A DNA stretch of 64,000 nt. Source: Hyphobacterium sp. SN044. Its GTDB lineage: Bacteria; Pseudomonadota; Alphaproteobacteria; Caulobacterales; Maricaulaceae. The notes under the pieces are model-generated. The model did no database searches. It saw only the letters and a list, made by a program, of their open reading frames with translations, and was not told the origin of the DNA. The position numbers and the translations under genes are program-made. This document shows, piece by piece, positions 33,740 to 45,090 of this stretch. The first letter of the stretch is position 1; each line of letters starts with the position of its first letter. The stretch lies in the NCBI RefSeq assembly GCF_021864465.1, contig NZ_JAKKUV010000008.1, positions 32,690 to 96,689 on the forward strand, given 5' to 3'.

Positions 33740-34591
33740 ATGACGACCGCAACTCTCCATTCCTACGATGTCGAAGCCGCCGCGCGGGACTATCCGCGCG
33801 TCACCGAGGCGCTCAACTATCTCGGCGACCGCTGGCAGGAACATCCCGATCTCGCCGAGGCCGCGCGCGCGGCGGGATTGTCGCCGCACCATTTCCAGCG
33901 CGTCTTCACCCGCTGGGTCGGTGTCTCCCCGAAACGCTATGTCGGCGCGCTGGCCCATGGCGCGGCGCGCGAAGCCATCGACGACGGGGCGAGCGTGCTC
34001 GACGCCGCCTTCGAGGCCGGCCTGTCCGGTCCGGGGCGGCTGCACGACCTCTTCATCGCGCACGAGGCGATCACGCCGGGCGATGCCAAGCGCAGGGGCG
34101 AGGGGCTGGAGTTTACCTGGGGGATCGCGCCGACGCCGTTCGGCGAGGGGGTGTTCCTGATCGCGCCGCGCGGCCTCTCCGCGCTCGCCTTCACCGACGG
34201 GCGGAGTGAGGCGGGGTTCGAGGATCTGCGCGCGCGCTATCCGGCCGCGTCCTATGTCCGTGATGATCACGAGGCGCGGGCCTGGGCGACACGCATCTTC
34301 GAGCGTGCGGGCGAACGCATTCCGCTGGCGCTCTACGGTACGCCCTGGCAGCGGCAGGTGTGGCGGGCGCTCCTGTCCATCCCGCCGGGCGCGACGACCA
34401 CCTACAAGGCAATCGCGGAACAGGTCTGCACCGCCAAGGCTTCCCGCGCCGTCGGGGCGGCGGTCGGGGCCAATCCAGTCAGCTTCCTGATCCCGTGCCA
34501 CCGGGTGCTGGCGTCGGACGGGCGGCTGACCGGCTATCACTGGGGGGTGGAGCGCAAGCGCGCCATGCTGACCTGGGAGGCGGTCGGGTAG
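33740..34591 (+). CDS. Ada-like AraC-HTH / O6-methylguanine-DNA methyltransferase
   Basis: A 283-residue two-domain protein. Residues about 15-110 form an AraC-type helix-turn-helix (LAEAARAAGLSPHHFQRVFTRWVGVSPKRY). The C-terminal half is the suicidal alkyltransferase domain with TPWQRQVWRALLSIPPG and the acceptor cysteine in FLIPCHRVL. The N-terminal zinc domain of E. coli Ada, with the methylphosphotriester-accepting Cys38, is absent. It repairs O6-methylguanine and O4-methylthymine; the HTH may still regulate or aid DNA scanning. It lies 20 bp after the DUF2244 gene. Confidence 0.92.
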   Translation: MTTATLHSYDVEAAARDYPRVTEALNYLGDRWQEHPDLAEAARAAGLSPHHFQRVFTRWVGVSPKRYVGALAHGAAREAIDDGASVLDAAFEAGLSGPGRLHDLFIAHEAITPGDAKRRGEGLEFTWGIAPTPFGEGVFLIAPRGLSALAFTDGRSEAGFEDLRARYPAASYVRDDHEARAWATRIFERAGERIPLALYGTPWQRQVWRALLSIPPGATTTYKAIAEQVCTAKASRAVGAAVGANPVSFLIPCHRVLASDGRLTGYHWGVERKRAMLTWEAVG

Positions 34592-34605
34592 GTTTGCTGA
34601 TCGCT

Positions 34606-34713
34606 TTTCCTCCCGCGTTCACGGGGGAGGTGTCAGCGAAGCTGACGGAGGGGAAAAACCCCCCTCGCCCCGGAACCAGTCCGGGGCACTCCCCCGGCAA
34701 GCGGGGGGAGAAA
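34606..34713. repeat. Palindromic intergenic repeat, family A (copy 1)
   Basis: An approximately 108-bp element with TTTTCCTCCCG at its left and CGGGGGGAGAAA at its right end, containing internal hairpins such as TGTCAGCGAAGCTGACGG and CCCCGGAACCAGTCCGGGG. A copy of nearly identical layout is at 60412-60521. Both lie between genes, neither encodes a protein. Confidence 0.85.
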
Positions 34714-34791
34714 GAACGAGACGCCTTCGCGGGAATGACGGGTGCGCGACAAGGGATGAAAGCGGAGCGAAAACGCCCTAGATAGAGGGCG

Positions 34792-35325
34792 ATGCCGAAT
34801 ATCTTCCTGATCGCGCTTTCCATTGCCCTGATTGCCGCCGGACTGCTGGTCCTGCGCTGGGCGCTGGCGCGTGCCGCCCTCCTGAAGGATGCGAAAGAGG
34901 AATATGACGCCCGCCGTATCGACCGTCCGGGAACCGTCGCTGGTGTGGAGCGGGACGATTTCATCCGCATCTATGTCTCGGCGAACGAGCCGCGCTGGGC
35001 GCTCTACGCTGCCGGGTCCCTCATTGGCGCTGTGCTCCTGACCTTTCCGGGCCTGTTCCTGCTCAACACGATCTGGGAAGGCGTGCGCGCCGCGACCGGG
35101 GCGTCGGACGTGTTCGCGCCGGGCTATTATCCCTGGATGTTCTTCATGGCCTTCGGCCTCGTCGGCACCTGGGCGGTGTCCGGCATGATCGCGTCGAGCC
35201 TTTATTACCGCCGTGCGCCGGAAGGCTTCGAGGCGGCGATGATGCGCGCCCGCGGCACGCCGATCGAGGAGGTCGAGATCAGGCGCCGCCGTCCGAAATG
35301 GGCGCGCCGCGCGCGACCAGACTGA
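34792..35325 (+). CDS. Hypothetical membrane protein
   Basis: A 177-residue protein that I do not recognise. It has an N-terminal membrane helix (NIFLIALSIALIAAGLLVL, residues 3-21), a charged segment with a conserved-looking YDARRIDRPGTV, then two further helices (about 72-95 and 113-140) and a very basic C-terminus (RRRRPKWARRARPD). The first ATG after the repeat element was used. It runs with the glyoxalase I gene, whose ATG is 47 bp downstream. An envelope role is likely, but nothing more specific can be said. Confidence 0.65.
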   Translation: MPNIFLIALSIALIAAGLLVLRWALARAALLKDAKEEYDARRIDRPGTVAGVERDDFIRIYVSANEPRWALYAAGSLIGAVLLTFPGLFLLNTIWEGVRAATGASDVFAPGYYPWMFFMAFGLVGTWAVSGMIASSLYYRRAPEGFEAAMMRARGTPIEEVEIRRRRPKWARRARPD

Positions 35326-35372
35326 ATGTTGGCCTGACTACACTGAAGCCGAACGAAACGAGGGCTCTCCCG

Positions 35373-35837
35373 ATGCGCTATCTTCACACCATGCTGCGGA
35401 TTTCCGACGTGGACGAATCGCTGCGCTTCTTCTGTCAGGGGTTGGGGCTGAAGGAAGTCCGCCGGATGGACAGCGAGAAGGGCCGGTTCACGCTGATCTT
35501 CCTCGCCAGTCCGCGCGACATCCAGCGCGGCGGATTTCACATCGACGGCACCAGCGTGCCCGATGGCCTGCCCTGTATCGAGCTGACCCATAACTGGGAC
35601 CCCGAGGAGTATACGGGCGGGCGGAATTTCGGCCATCTCGCCTACCGGGTGCAGGACATCTACGCGATCTGCGCGCGCCTGAAGGGCATGGGTTACACCA
35701 TCCACCGGCCGCCGCGCGACGGGCGCATGGCCTTCGTGAAAAGCCCGGACGGGATTTCGATCGAATTCCTGCAGTCTGGCGATCCGCTCGCGCCGCAGGA
35801 GCCCTGGGCGTCGATGGAGAATACGGGGAGCTGGTAA
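35373..35837 (+). CDS. gloA: Lactoylglutathione lyase (glyoxalase I)
   Basis: A 154-residue VOC-fold enzyme from ATG 35373. The start RYLHTMLRISDVDESLRFFCQGLGL holds the first metal ligand His5; ELTHNWDPEEY supplies the conserved glutamate region; FGHLAYRVQDI has the second histidine and SPDGISIEFLQ the last glutamate. Compared with classical glyoxalase I, the DPDGY segment reads SPDGISIE. It converts the methylglyoxal-glutathione hemithioacetal to S-lactoylglutathione. Its TAA directly abuts the stop of the convergent regulator. Confidence 0.9.
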   Translation: MRYLHTMLRISDVDESLRFFCQGLGLKEVRRMDSEKGRFTLIFLASPRDIQRGGFHIDGTSVPDGLPCIELTHNWDPEEYTGGRNFGHLAYRVQDIYAICARLKGMGYTIHRPPRDGRMAFVKSPDGISIEFLQSGDPLAPQEPWASMENTGSW

Positions 35838-36455
35838 CTACCTCGCCGTCACCGTCAGGCGCTTGATACGCTCGGCGCGCAGCGGGCGCGGCCCGGCCTC
35901 GGTCAGAAGCGTCAGGATGACGGCGTCGCCGATCATGGTCAGCGCGCTGGGGCGGCCCTCGATCTTCATTTCGCTCTCGTCGAGCTCGACATAATCCACC
36001 CGCAGCGTCCGGCCGGCGTCGATGGCGCGCTCAAGCGCGTTCAGCACCGCCGGGACGGGTTTCAGCTCGCCCGGTTCAGGCAGGACGGGTTCGGCGGCGA
36101 GGCGCTGGACCCGGTCGTCGCCCAGCACAGCCGACAGGGCGGCGAGCGAGCGCGCGGCGGTCTGCGCGCCTTCTTCCTTCGCCACTAGCGAAAGAATGCG
36201 GGCTCCCCGCCACAGCGTTTCGGCCTGGCGCCAGGTCAGGGCCGGCATGGGCGGGCCGTCACCGGGGGCCAGGACATAGCCGAGGCCCGCCTCGCCCTCG
36301 ATCGGGATGCCGGATTCGATCAGCTTCGACATGTCGCGGTAGATCGTCCGCTCCGACACCGAGAAACGCTCGGCCAGCGCCTTGGCGGTCAGCGCGCCCG
36401 GGGCGGCCTCCTTCAGGGCGCGGACAAGGTCGACGAGGCGTTTGGAGCGGCTCAT
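35838..36455 (-). CDS. YafY-type HTH/WYL transcriptional regulator
   Basis: A 205-residue regulator from ATG 36455 (MSRSKRLVDLVRALKE). The N-terminal winged helix-turn-helix (ALTAKALAERFSVSERTIYRDMSKLIESG, residues about 20-48) is the HTH_11/DeoR-like type of YafY proteins. The C-terminal region after about 130 is a short WYL-like ligand-binding domain (LRVDYVELDES then RPLRAERIKRL). The target is unknown. Its stop codon lies back to back with gloA, and dapB lies 90 bp downstream of its start on the same strand upstream side. Confidence 0.85.
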   Translation of the reverse strand: MSRSKRLVDLVRALKEAAPGALTAKALAERFSVSERTIYRDMSKLIESGIPIEGEAGLGYVLAPGDGPPMPALTWRQAETLWRGARILSLVAKEEGAQTAARSLAALSAVLGDDRVQRLAAEPVLPEPGELKPVPAVLNALERAIDAGRTLRVDYVELDESEMKIEGRPSALTMIGDAVILTLLTEAGPRPLRAERIKRLTVTAR

Positions 36456-36545
36456 TGGAAGTCCTTCGAGGGGCAGGCCGGTCTTCTTCGCCCCGCTTGC
36501 GGGCGGCGTCAATGTCGGGAGCGGCGAAAGCGCTGTCGGGAGATG

Positions 36546-37355
36546 TCAGCCGGCGATCACATCCCGCATGGAATAAAGTCCGGCCGGCTTTCCGGCGATC
36601 CAGCGCGCCGCATCGATCGCGCCGCGCGCGAAGACCCGGCGGTCATGGGCGACATGGCCCACCGTGATGGTTTCGTAGTCGGACAGGAATCTCGCCTCGT
36701 GCTCGCCGATCACCGACCCGCCGCGCACTGACGCGACCCCGATCGTGCCCGGCGCGCGGTATCCGGTCTGACCGGTGCGGCCCATCGTGGCGACCTGGTC
36801 GAAGGCCTGACTGCGCGCTTCCGCGATCGCTTCGCCCATCATCAGAGCGGTTCCGGAGGGGGCATCGGTCTTGGCACGGTGATGGGTCTCGACGATTTCC
36901 GCATCCCAGCGATGCAGCGGCAGGGCGGCTGCGGCCTGGCGGATCAGATCCTCCACGATGGCGACGCCGAGCGAGAAATTTCGCGCCGCGAGGATCGGAA
37001 TTTTCTCCGAGGCGGCCTTGAGGCGTTCCGACTGTTCAGGGGTCAGGCCGGTGACACCCGTGACCATCGCCACGCCGCCCATCGCGGCGAGCCGCTCGGC
37101 GGCGGCGACGGTTGCGTCAGGAACGGAGACGTCGATCACAACGTCAGCGCCCTGGGAAGCGTCCTCGATCCGGACGAGCGCATTGACGCCGGAATATTCG
37201 ACCCCGGCGAGCGTGCCGATATCCTGACCGTCATGTTCGGAGTCCGAACGCACGATCCCGCCATGAAGATTGAAGCGCCGGTCGAGCGCGATCTCTGCGA
37301 CAATCGCGCGACCCATACGCCCCGACACGCCGAGAATAGTAATGTTCACGGGCAT
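36546..37355 (-). CDS. dapB: 4-hydroxy-tetrahydrodipicolinate reductase DapB
   Basis: A 269-residue enzyme of lysine and diaminopimelate synthesis. The NAD(P) loop GVSGRMGRA is at residues 9-17, the active site ETHHRAKTDAPSGTAL contains the catalytic His and Lys, and the C-terminal substrate domain has GHVAHDRRVFARGAI. It reduces hydroxytetrahydrodipicolinate to tetrahydrodipicolinate. Length is standard. It stands alone in its orientation, followed by the WYL regulator. Confidence 0.96.
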   Translation of the reverse strand: MPVNITILGVSGRMGRAIVAEIALDRRFNLHGGIVRSDSEHDGQDIGTLAGVEYSGVNALVRIEDASQGADVVIDVSVPDATVAAAERLAAMGGVAMVTGVTGLTPEQSERLKAASEKIPILAARNFSLGVAIVEDLIRQAAAALPLHRWDAEIVETHHRAKTDAPSGTALMMGEAIAEARSQAFDQVATMGRTGQTGYRAPGTIGVASVRGGSVIGEHEARFLSDYETITVGHVAHDRRVFARGAIDAARWIAGKPAGLYSMRDVIAG

Positions 37356-37483
37356 GGTTGGTCTCCCTTCCCATCACATCCCTGCGAGCTTTGTAGCGAT
37401 CCGGTGAAGGAAAAGAAAAGATATTGCTGAAACACTTCCGGGGGGAATGATGCCGATCCTGACTCTTGCCGCCGCAGCGCGTT

Positions 37484-40192
37484 TCAGCCGTCCGCCCTCT
37501 CCCGCGCCGCCATCGGGCCGATGACGCGCTGATAGAGAATGCCGATCCCGACCAGGGCCGCGCCGAGCCCGATGAAGGAAAAGGCGCGCCACGCCCCGTC
37601 GAGGCCCGACAGGTCGAAGAGGAAGACTTTCAGCGTCGCCAGCGTCAGCCCGACAAGCCCGGCATAGCGCGCCGCCGGCATGCGCCGCCACGCGCCGATC
37701 AGCAGGAGAGCCGTGGCATATCCCACGGTAACCGCGGAATAGGCCCAGCTCTCGCCTGGCAGGATCGGCGCGTCGATCATGTCCCGGCCATGTTCGAACC
37801 AGCGGATGAGAAGGATCAACGCTTCGTAGAAGACCGCCGCGCCGATCAGCCCGATTGCGGTGCCCCACTTGCGATAACCCTGACGGCGCAGGGCGGCGGC
37901 GTGGAGGACGAGGAAGATGGCCGGCACGGCATAGGCCAGCAGAATGCCGCTGCCGAGGTCATTCCGGGTCAGCGCATAGCCCCACCACGGATTGAATGCG
38001 GTCAGCAGGGCGAACAGGCCCAACCCGGTGCCGATCAGCGTCACCCCCTCGATCAGGCGCGGGGCAAGGCGCAGCTTCGGTCCCAGGCGCCAACGCAGAG
38101 CCGCGGCGGTCGCAGCCCAGCTCGACAGGTGCAGTCCCACCTCCCGGAAATCGTTAAGGATGTTGCGGCCGAGATCACCCCCGCCCATGGCGTGGCGGAT
38201 CTGCATGAAGACGAGGCCGATGCCGAGAATAAGCGCGCCGCCGGTCAGGGACTGGACCGGCCAACTGTCCGGATCGTCTCCGCCGGCGCGCAACTCGCGC
38301 GCGGCCTGCCAAAGGGCCAGCGCGGACAGGCCGTAGCCGACGAGCAGCGTGTTGAGGATCGGCCAGGGCCCGACGTCGAAATCGAAGGCCTCGCCCAGCA
38401 CGGTCAGGCGGAAGACGGCGAGCGCGCCGAAAACCAGTGCCGCGCCCTTGAGGGCGGGCAGGTCGAGCCTGCGCCACAGCCAGGCGGCCGCGAGTGCCTC
38501 GAGCGCGAAGGCGGCGCTCATCCAGACCTGATCGAGTGCGAACCCGGCGGCGAGACCGGCGCTGCCCGCGCTGGCGAGGGCGTAGACCGCAATCGCGCCG
38601 GGCTGGCGCTGCCGGCCATCACCCTTCAGGAGGCCCTGGGCCGCCGCCGCGAGGAGGCCGGTCAGGGCCAGTGCGGCCAGCCCCCAGAACCCCGATTGCG
38701 GTTCGTCGGCCAGCCGGTACCAGGCGGCGGCGAGGATGAGGACGGGCGTCATCGCTCCGGCCATCGCCATCGGGGTCTTCACGCGGAGGCGGGCCAGCGC
38801 GAACCGCCCGAACAGGCCGAAGACCGAGGCCGCGATCAGGCAGGCGGGCAGGAAGTCGGGGATGGCCGGACGGCTGCCGAAGGGGGCGAAGGCGCGATCG
38901 AGCTCAACCCCGCTATCGACGATGAAGGACAGGCTTTGCGGCCAGGCGAGGATGACGAGGGCGGTCGCGATGCCCGCGGCCGGGGCCAATCCGGCGAAGC
39001 CTTCCTTTCGCCAGGGGGCCATCAACGCGATCAGCGCCGTGGCGGCGAACCCGGCGAGCGTGACCGGGGAATGCCCGTCCGCCTCGGCCAGCAGGCCTGC
39101 GAGCGCGAGCGCGGCGAAACCGCCGAACCACGCCCCGATCAGCCCGGCCGGGAAGGGGAAATAGTCCTTCAGCTTGCGGTCGACCGGAGGCGGATCGTCT
39201 GCGTCGCGCCAGCCGAAAGCGAGCGCGGCGATCAGGAAGGCGGGCAGATAGACGGACAGCGCCCAGGCCTGGTCTGAACGGAAGGCAAGGACGAGCCAGA
39301 TCAGCGGCCAGAGTGCGCCGCCGGCCACCGCGATCCAGCCCGCCCAGGTCCAGCGTGCGACCCGGGCCACTGCGAGTGCGGCCGCCGCGACTGCGAAAAC
39401 ATAGGTGAAGAGACCCGCCGCGTTCGGATCGTCCGATCCGATCAGCAGCGGCACCGCAAAGGCCCCGGCAATGCCGAAGGCGGCAATAATGCCGCCATGC
39501 AGGAGGGCCAATGCCAGCGCACCTGCGGCGACCAGTGCCAGCAGCGCGAAAGCAAGAAGGGGCGGCAGGAAGCCGTATAGCGCGAACGCGGCCCAGATCG
39601 CGGCATAGAGCGTGATCAGGCCCGCGCCGGTCGTCGCGGCCGGTGCGGCGCTCTTGCCCGGCAGGGGCAGGCGGGCGGGGTGACGGCGGAGCCATTCGCC
39701 CGCGCCGATCATGGCGAAACCGGCGAGCAGGGCAGTCCCGATCCGCATGCCCGGTCCGAACAGGCCGATATCGACAGCGGCCTTCACGAGGAAGGCCCCG
39801 CCCAGCGCCAGCGCGGCCGCACCGACCCAGACGAGCCAGTTGCCGGTCAGGCTGGCTTCGATTCCGGACAGGGGGCGGGCCGGCGGCGTGGCCGGTCGGG
39901 GTTCGGCGACCGGTTCGGGCTCAATTGGCTGCGGGGAGTCCTCCGTATGGGGAGGAAGGGGTGTGGTCGCGCTATCGGCGGAAGGTGTCGATTCGGGTAC
40001 GGAGGGTTGTGGCGCAGGAGCCGGTGCGCTTTGTGCCGGGGCTTCGGCCGGAGCTTGTGCGTCCAGCCGGGCCCGCAGCGCGGCGATCTCGCGCTGAAGC
40101 GAGCCGGTTCGCGCGAAGGCGATCCAGCCGAGAATGGCGCCGATCAGCATCAGGCCGAACGCACCGAGTATCAGCATGGCCAGGGCTTCCAA
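37484..40192 (-). CDS. DUF2339 polytopic membrane protein
   Basis: A 902-residue protein. An N-terminal helix (LILGAFGLMLIGAILGWIA) is followed by a short coiled coil (LQREIAALRARLDA) and a Pro/Ala-rich cytoplasmic or periplasmic linker to about residue 105. The signature LTGNWLVWVGAAALALGGAFLVKAA (only partly shown in family logos) opens the DUF2339 domain, with some two dozen hydrophobic helices to the C-terminus. Function is unknown across bacteria. The gene is strongly GC-rich and stands between dapB and the divergent TetR gene. Confidence 0.85.
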   Translation of the reverse strand: MEALAMLILGAFGLMLIGAILGWIAFARTGSLQREIAALRARLDAQAPAEAPAQSAPAPAPQPSVPESTPSADSATTPLPPHTEDSPQPIEPEPVAEPRPATPPARPLSGIEASLTGNWLVWVGAAALALGGAFLVKAAVDIGLFGPGMRIGTALLAGFAMIGAGEWLRRHPARLPLPGKSAAPAATTGAGLITLYAAIWAAFALYGFLPPLLAFALLALVAAGALALALLHGGIIAAFGIAGAFAVPLLIGSDDPNAAGLFTYVFAVAAAALAVARVARWTWAGWIAVAGGALWPLIWLVLAFRSDQAWALSVYLPAFLIAALAFGWRDADDPPPVDRKLKDYFPFPAGLIGAWFGGFAALALAGLLAEADGHSPVTLAGFAATALIALMAPWRKEGFAGLAPAAGIATALVILAWPQSLSFIVDSGVELDRAFAPFGSRPAIPDFLPACLIAASVFGLFGRFALARLRVKTPMAMAGAMTPVLILAAAWYRLADEPQSGFWGLAALALTGLLAAAAQGLLKGDGRQRQPGAIAVYALASAGSAGLAAGFALDQVWMSAAFALEALAAAWLWRRLDLPALKGAALVFGALAVFRLTVLGEAFDFDVGPWPILNTLLVGYGLSALALWQAARELRAGGDDPDSWPVQSLTGGALILGIGLVFMQIRHAMGGGDLGRNILNDFREVGLHLSSWAATAAALRWRLGPKLRLAPRLIEGVTLIGTGLGLFALLTAFNPWWGYALTRNDLGSGILLAYAVPAIFLVLHAAALRRQGYRKWGTAIGLIGAAVFYEALILLIRWFEHGRDMIDAPILPGESWAYSAVTVGYATALLLIGAWRRMPAARYAGLVGLTLATLKVFLFDLSGLDGAWRAFSFIGLGAALVGIGILYQRVIGPMAARERADG

Positions 40193-40388
40193 GCGCGCCT
40201 CCTTCCGTCGGGTAAAAGACTAGGCAGGCCCGCACCTGGCGCTCAAGCGAAAAGACGGGAGATGAATTCACTCTACCGAAACCCGGAATTCTCCCGAGTG
40301 CGTCATGCGATCGCCGGTCCAACCAGACGGTATGACCCATGGACGTCACCGAAAAAGAATCATAATCTTGTTCGGAATTGGCAGCAGG

Positions 40389-40410
40389 ACCTGTTTGTTG
40401 AAAAACAGGT
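40389..40410. promoter_or_regulatory. Candidate operator upstream of the TetR-family gene
   Basis: ACCTGTTT at 40389-40396 and AAACAGGT at 40403-40410 form a perfect inverted repeat with a 6-nt spacer, in a locally AT-rich region 20 bp before the tetR-type ATG. Size and position fit an autoregulatory TetR operator; the region is shared with the divergent DUF2339 gene about 200 bp away. Confidence 0.6.
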
Positions 40411-40430
40411 GTTTAGCCGGATGTCATGAG

Positions 40431-41021
40431 ATGGCGATTCAAAGGACGCCGGTCATACCCCCGCAGCAGATGCGCAGCCGGCGCACGTATGACCGGCTGA
40501 TCGCGGCGATCACGGCGTCGGCCGCCGATGGATCGCTGTACGCCCTTACCCTGCCGCAGCTCGCGAAGCGCGCCGGGGTGTCGACCGGGGCCTTCTATGG
40601 CCGGTTCGCGGGGAAGGCGGCGGCGATCGCCGCTGTTCTCGAGCGGCAGCAGGCCGCGCTGCGCTCGCGCCTGTCGCTGCTGGGTGCGCAGGCCCGCCCG
40701 ACCCGGGATGTGCGTGGCTGGATCGAACAGGTGACGCGGGCGATGGACGGGTTCGAGCGCGGCGTCTGTCCGCTTGTCCGTGTACTGATCGGCGAGGGTG
40801 GCAGCCTCCCGGAGCCGGTCTCGGCCGATCCGGGCCTGCACCGCGAGGCCGGCCTGCTGCTGTCCGAATGGGGGGTGGTTCGTCCGGACCGCGCCGAAGC
40901 CCGGGCCGGATTCGTCCTGACCCTGATCGGATCGATGACGCGTGACGCGGCGCTGCACGATCGCAAGCCGGATCTGAAAGGGATCGAGACCGCAGCGCTC
41001 TGGTATCTCAGCGCGCCCTAG
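40431..41021 (+). CDS. TetR-family transcriptional regulator
   Basis: A 196-residue regulator from ATG 40431 ([10 protein letters not shown]). The N-terminal helix-turn-helix [32 protein letters not shown] (first part shown) fits TetR proteins, with the FYGRF variant of the usual YYHFP-like turn. The C-terminal domain is unremarkable and gives no ligand. An open frame upstream of the start has no family content and includes the putative operator. Its divergent neighbour is the DUF2339 gene; dnaJ converges 15 bp after its stop. Confidence 0.85.
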   Translation: MAIQRTPVIPPQQMRSRRTYDRLIAAITASAADGSLYALTLPQLAKRAGVSTGAFYGRFAGKAAAIAAVLERQQAALRSRLSLLGAQARPTRDVRGWIEQVTRAMDGFERGVCPLVRVLIGEGGSLPEPVSADPGLHREAGLLLSEWGVVRPDRAEARAGFVLTLIGSMTRDAALHDRKPDLKGIETAALWYLSAP

Positions 41022-41035
41022 CCAAGATTGTGAGG

Positions 41036-42208
41036 TTAGACGTTCGGCCGGCCGTCGTCGCTGGTCAGATCGTCCCAGAAGCGTTTGGCCTTGCCGACGA
41101 AGCTCTCCGAGTCCGGATTGCAGTTGCCGCCCGAAAGTTCACAGAACTCGCGGAGCAATTCCTTCTGCCGGTCGGAGAGGTTGCGCGGGGTTTCCACGAA
41201 CAGCTCGACGATCAGGTCGCCGCGCGGCCCGCCGCGCAGCCGGGGCATGCCCTTGCCCTTCAGCTTCATGCGCTTGTTGGTCTGGGAGCCGGACGGGACT
41301 TTCAGTTCCACCTTGCCGCCATCGACCACGGGCACGCAGACACTGCCGCCGAGCGCGGCGGTGACCATCGGCACGGTGGCGCGGCAGTAAAGGTTCGGAC
41401 CGTCCCGCTCGAACAGGTCGTGATGGGCAATGTGGACGAAGATGTAGAGATCGCCGCGCGGCCCGCCCTGGGGACCGGCCTCGCCTTCGCCGGCGAGGCG
41501 GATACGCATGCCGTCCTCGACGCCGGCGGGAATTTCGACATTCAGCGTGCGGGTCTTGCGCACGCGGCCGACACCGTCGCATTCGGTGCAGGGCGTGGCG
41601 ACATACTTGCCCTGGCCGCCGCATTGCGGACAGGTCTGGCGGATGCGGAACATGCCATTGCCGCCGGTGATCACGCCCTGGCCATGGCATTGCGGACAGG
41701 TCTCGAGCGAGGTGCCCGGTTCCGCGCCATTGCCTTCGCAGCGCTCGCAGGTAACGGCGGTGGGGACGCGCACCGTCTCCGACTTGCCGGCAAAGGCGTC
41801 CTGCAGCGAGATTTCGAGGTCGAAACGCAGGTCCGAGCCCCGTGCCGGGCCGCGGCGGCCACGCGGACCGCCGCGCATGCCGGCGCCGAACACATCGCCG
41901 AACATCTGTTCGAAAATGTCGGAGAAATCGGCCGCGCTGGCGCCGCCGCCGAACGGACCTTGTCCCCCACCCATCCCGCCTTCAAAGGCGGCGTGACCCA
42001 TGCGGTCATAGGCAGCGCGCTTCTGGTCGTCGGACAGGACGGAATAGGCCTCGCCGACCTCCTTGAACTTGGCCTCGGCCTCGGCATCACCCGGATTGCG
42101 GTCCGGGTGGTATTGCATGGCGAGCTTGCGGTAGGCGCTCTTGATCGCCGCCGCGTCCGCGCCCTTTTGCAGGCCGAGTACTTCGTAATAGTCGCGTTTC
42201 GAGGCCAT
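41036..42208 (-). CDS. dnaJ: Chaperone DnaJ
   Basis: A 390-residue type I Hsp40. The J domain has [11 protein letters not shown] and the DnaK-activating HPD in [12 protein letters not shown] Gly/Phe-rich stretch (about 75-120) is followed by the zinc-finger domain with four CxxCxGxG-like repeats ([32 protein letters not shown]), then substrate-binding domains. It stimulates DnaK ATPase. The C-terminus carries a short acidic and aromatic tail ([11 protein letters not shown]). It lies 68 bp after dnaK, forming the usual dnaKJ unit. Confidence 0.97.
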   Translation of the reverse strand: MASKRDYYEVLGLQKGADAAAIKSAYRKLAMQYHPDRNPGDAEAEAKFKEVGEAYSVLSDDQKRAAYDRMGHAAFEGGMGGGQGPFGGGASAADFSDIFEQMFGDVFGAGMRGGPRGRRGPARGSDLRFDLEISLQDAFAGKSETVRVPTAVTCERCEGNGAEPGTSLETCPQCHGQGVITGGNGMFRIRQTCPQCGGQGKYVATPCTECDGVGRVRKTRTLNVEIPAGVEDGMRIRLAGEGEAGPQGGPRGDLYIFVHIAHHDLFERDGPNLYCRATVPMVTAALGGSVCVPVVDGGKVELKVPSGSQTNKRMKLKGKGMPRLRGGPRGDLIVELFVETPRNLSDRQKELLREFCELSGGNCNPDSESFVGKAKRFWDDLTSDDGRPNV

Positions 42209-42276
42209 GACCCGCCCTTGTTGCGATGCGAAGGGCCGGGCGAACCATCAGGCCGCCCGGCACTCGTTTCGCAGGA

Positions 42277-44193
<1,917 letters not shown>

Positions 44194-44454
44194 AAGCTCA
44201 TTCACTCCCGTTCTTCTTGGGCAGGGTTTCAAGGAGAGGACACGGCCCGGAGCGCCGCTGCCGTCGCTGAAAACCCCCCGGTTTCAGGCGTTTGGCCTGG
44301 ACTGTTCAAACCTGTTCGGACCGGAGGCCCGGTTCGGCAGGGGATTTAGGGAGGGCGTTCGATCCCCGCAAGGGGCGTGGGGATATTGGAGTCTGCCGCG
44401 AACGCAGCGCTTTCCGGGTGGAAGCGGCGCGCGCATCGCTCCATCTTCACGGCG

Positions 44455-45090
44455 ATGCCCGCCCGCCCCGCCTTCTCGCCGCCCGACGGCTTCCGCCTCC
44501 TGCCCGGCTATTTCAGCCGCGCGCAGCAGGAAAAGCTGATCGATGCCGTCTTCGCCGCGGCGGAGACGGGGGCACCCTTCTTCCAGCCGCGCATGCCGCG
44601 GACCGGACAGCCCCTGTCCGTGACGATGACGAATTTCGGCCCGCTCGGCTGGGTGACGGACCGGACGAAAGGCTATCGCTATGAGCCGGCCCATCCGGAA
44701 ACGGGCCAGAACTGGCCGGCGATGCCGGACGCACTGATGACGCTCTGGAGCGAGGTCTCCAACTATCCCGCGCCTCCGGAAGCCTGTCTCGTCAACTGGT
44801 ACCGGGCCGATAGCCGGATGGGGCTGCATGTCGATTTCGACGAGGAAGCGACGGACGCGGCGGTGGTTTCCGTCTCGCTGGGCGACAAGGCGCGTTTCCG
44901 GATCGGCGGGCCGGAGCGGAAAGGGCCGACCGCCTCGATGGTGCTGAGCTCAGGCGATGTCGTCGTGCTCGGCGGGGCGGCTAGGCGCAGTTATCACGGC
45001 GTCGACCGTATCTATCCGGGCGCGTCGACCCTCGTTCCGGGCGGCGGGCGGATCAATCTGACAATGCGGCGGGTGACGATCCCCGCTTAG
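44455..45090 (+). CDS. alkB: AlkB-type DNA dealkylase
   Basis: A 211-residue Fe(II)/2-oxoglutarate dioxygenase. The iron triad is visible: His and Asp in GLHVDFDEEATD and the distal His in RRSYHGVDRIYPG; the 2-oxoglutarate arginines are in GRINLTMRRV. NWYRADSRM matches the substrate-side NxY motif. It removes 1-methyladenine and 3-methylcytosine damage oxidatively. ATG 44455 matches family length; a GTG 78 bases upstream is less likely. With the Ada-like gene 10 kb away, the window holds both direct alkylation-repair routes. Its stop overlaps the convergent neighbour by four bases. Confidence 0.94.
   Translation: MPARPAFSPPDGFRLLPGYFSRAQQEKLIDAVFAAAETGAPFFQPRMPRTGQPLSVTMTNFGPLGWVTDRTKGYRYEPAHPETGQNWPAMPDALMTLWSEVSNYPAPPEACLVNWYRADSRMGLHVDFDEEATDAAVVSVSLGDKARFRIGGPERKGPTASMVLSSGDVVVLGGAARRSYHGVDRIYPGASTLVPGGGRINLTMRRVTIPA

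Noticed and set aside
34606-34713. Repeat A considered as a CRISPR repeat or insertion sequence
   Set aside because: There is no repeat-spacer periodicity and no transposase frame; it is a single long palindrome.
44194-44376. A CTTGAA word upstream of dnaK as a sigma-32 promoter
   Set aside because: No CCCCAT-like -10 element lies at the correct distance, so it is not claimed.
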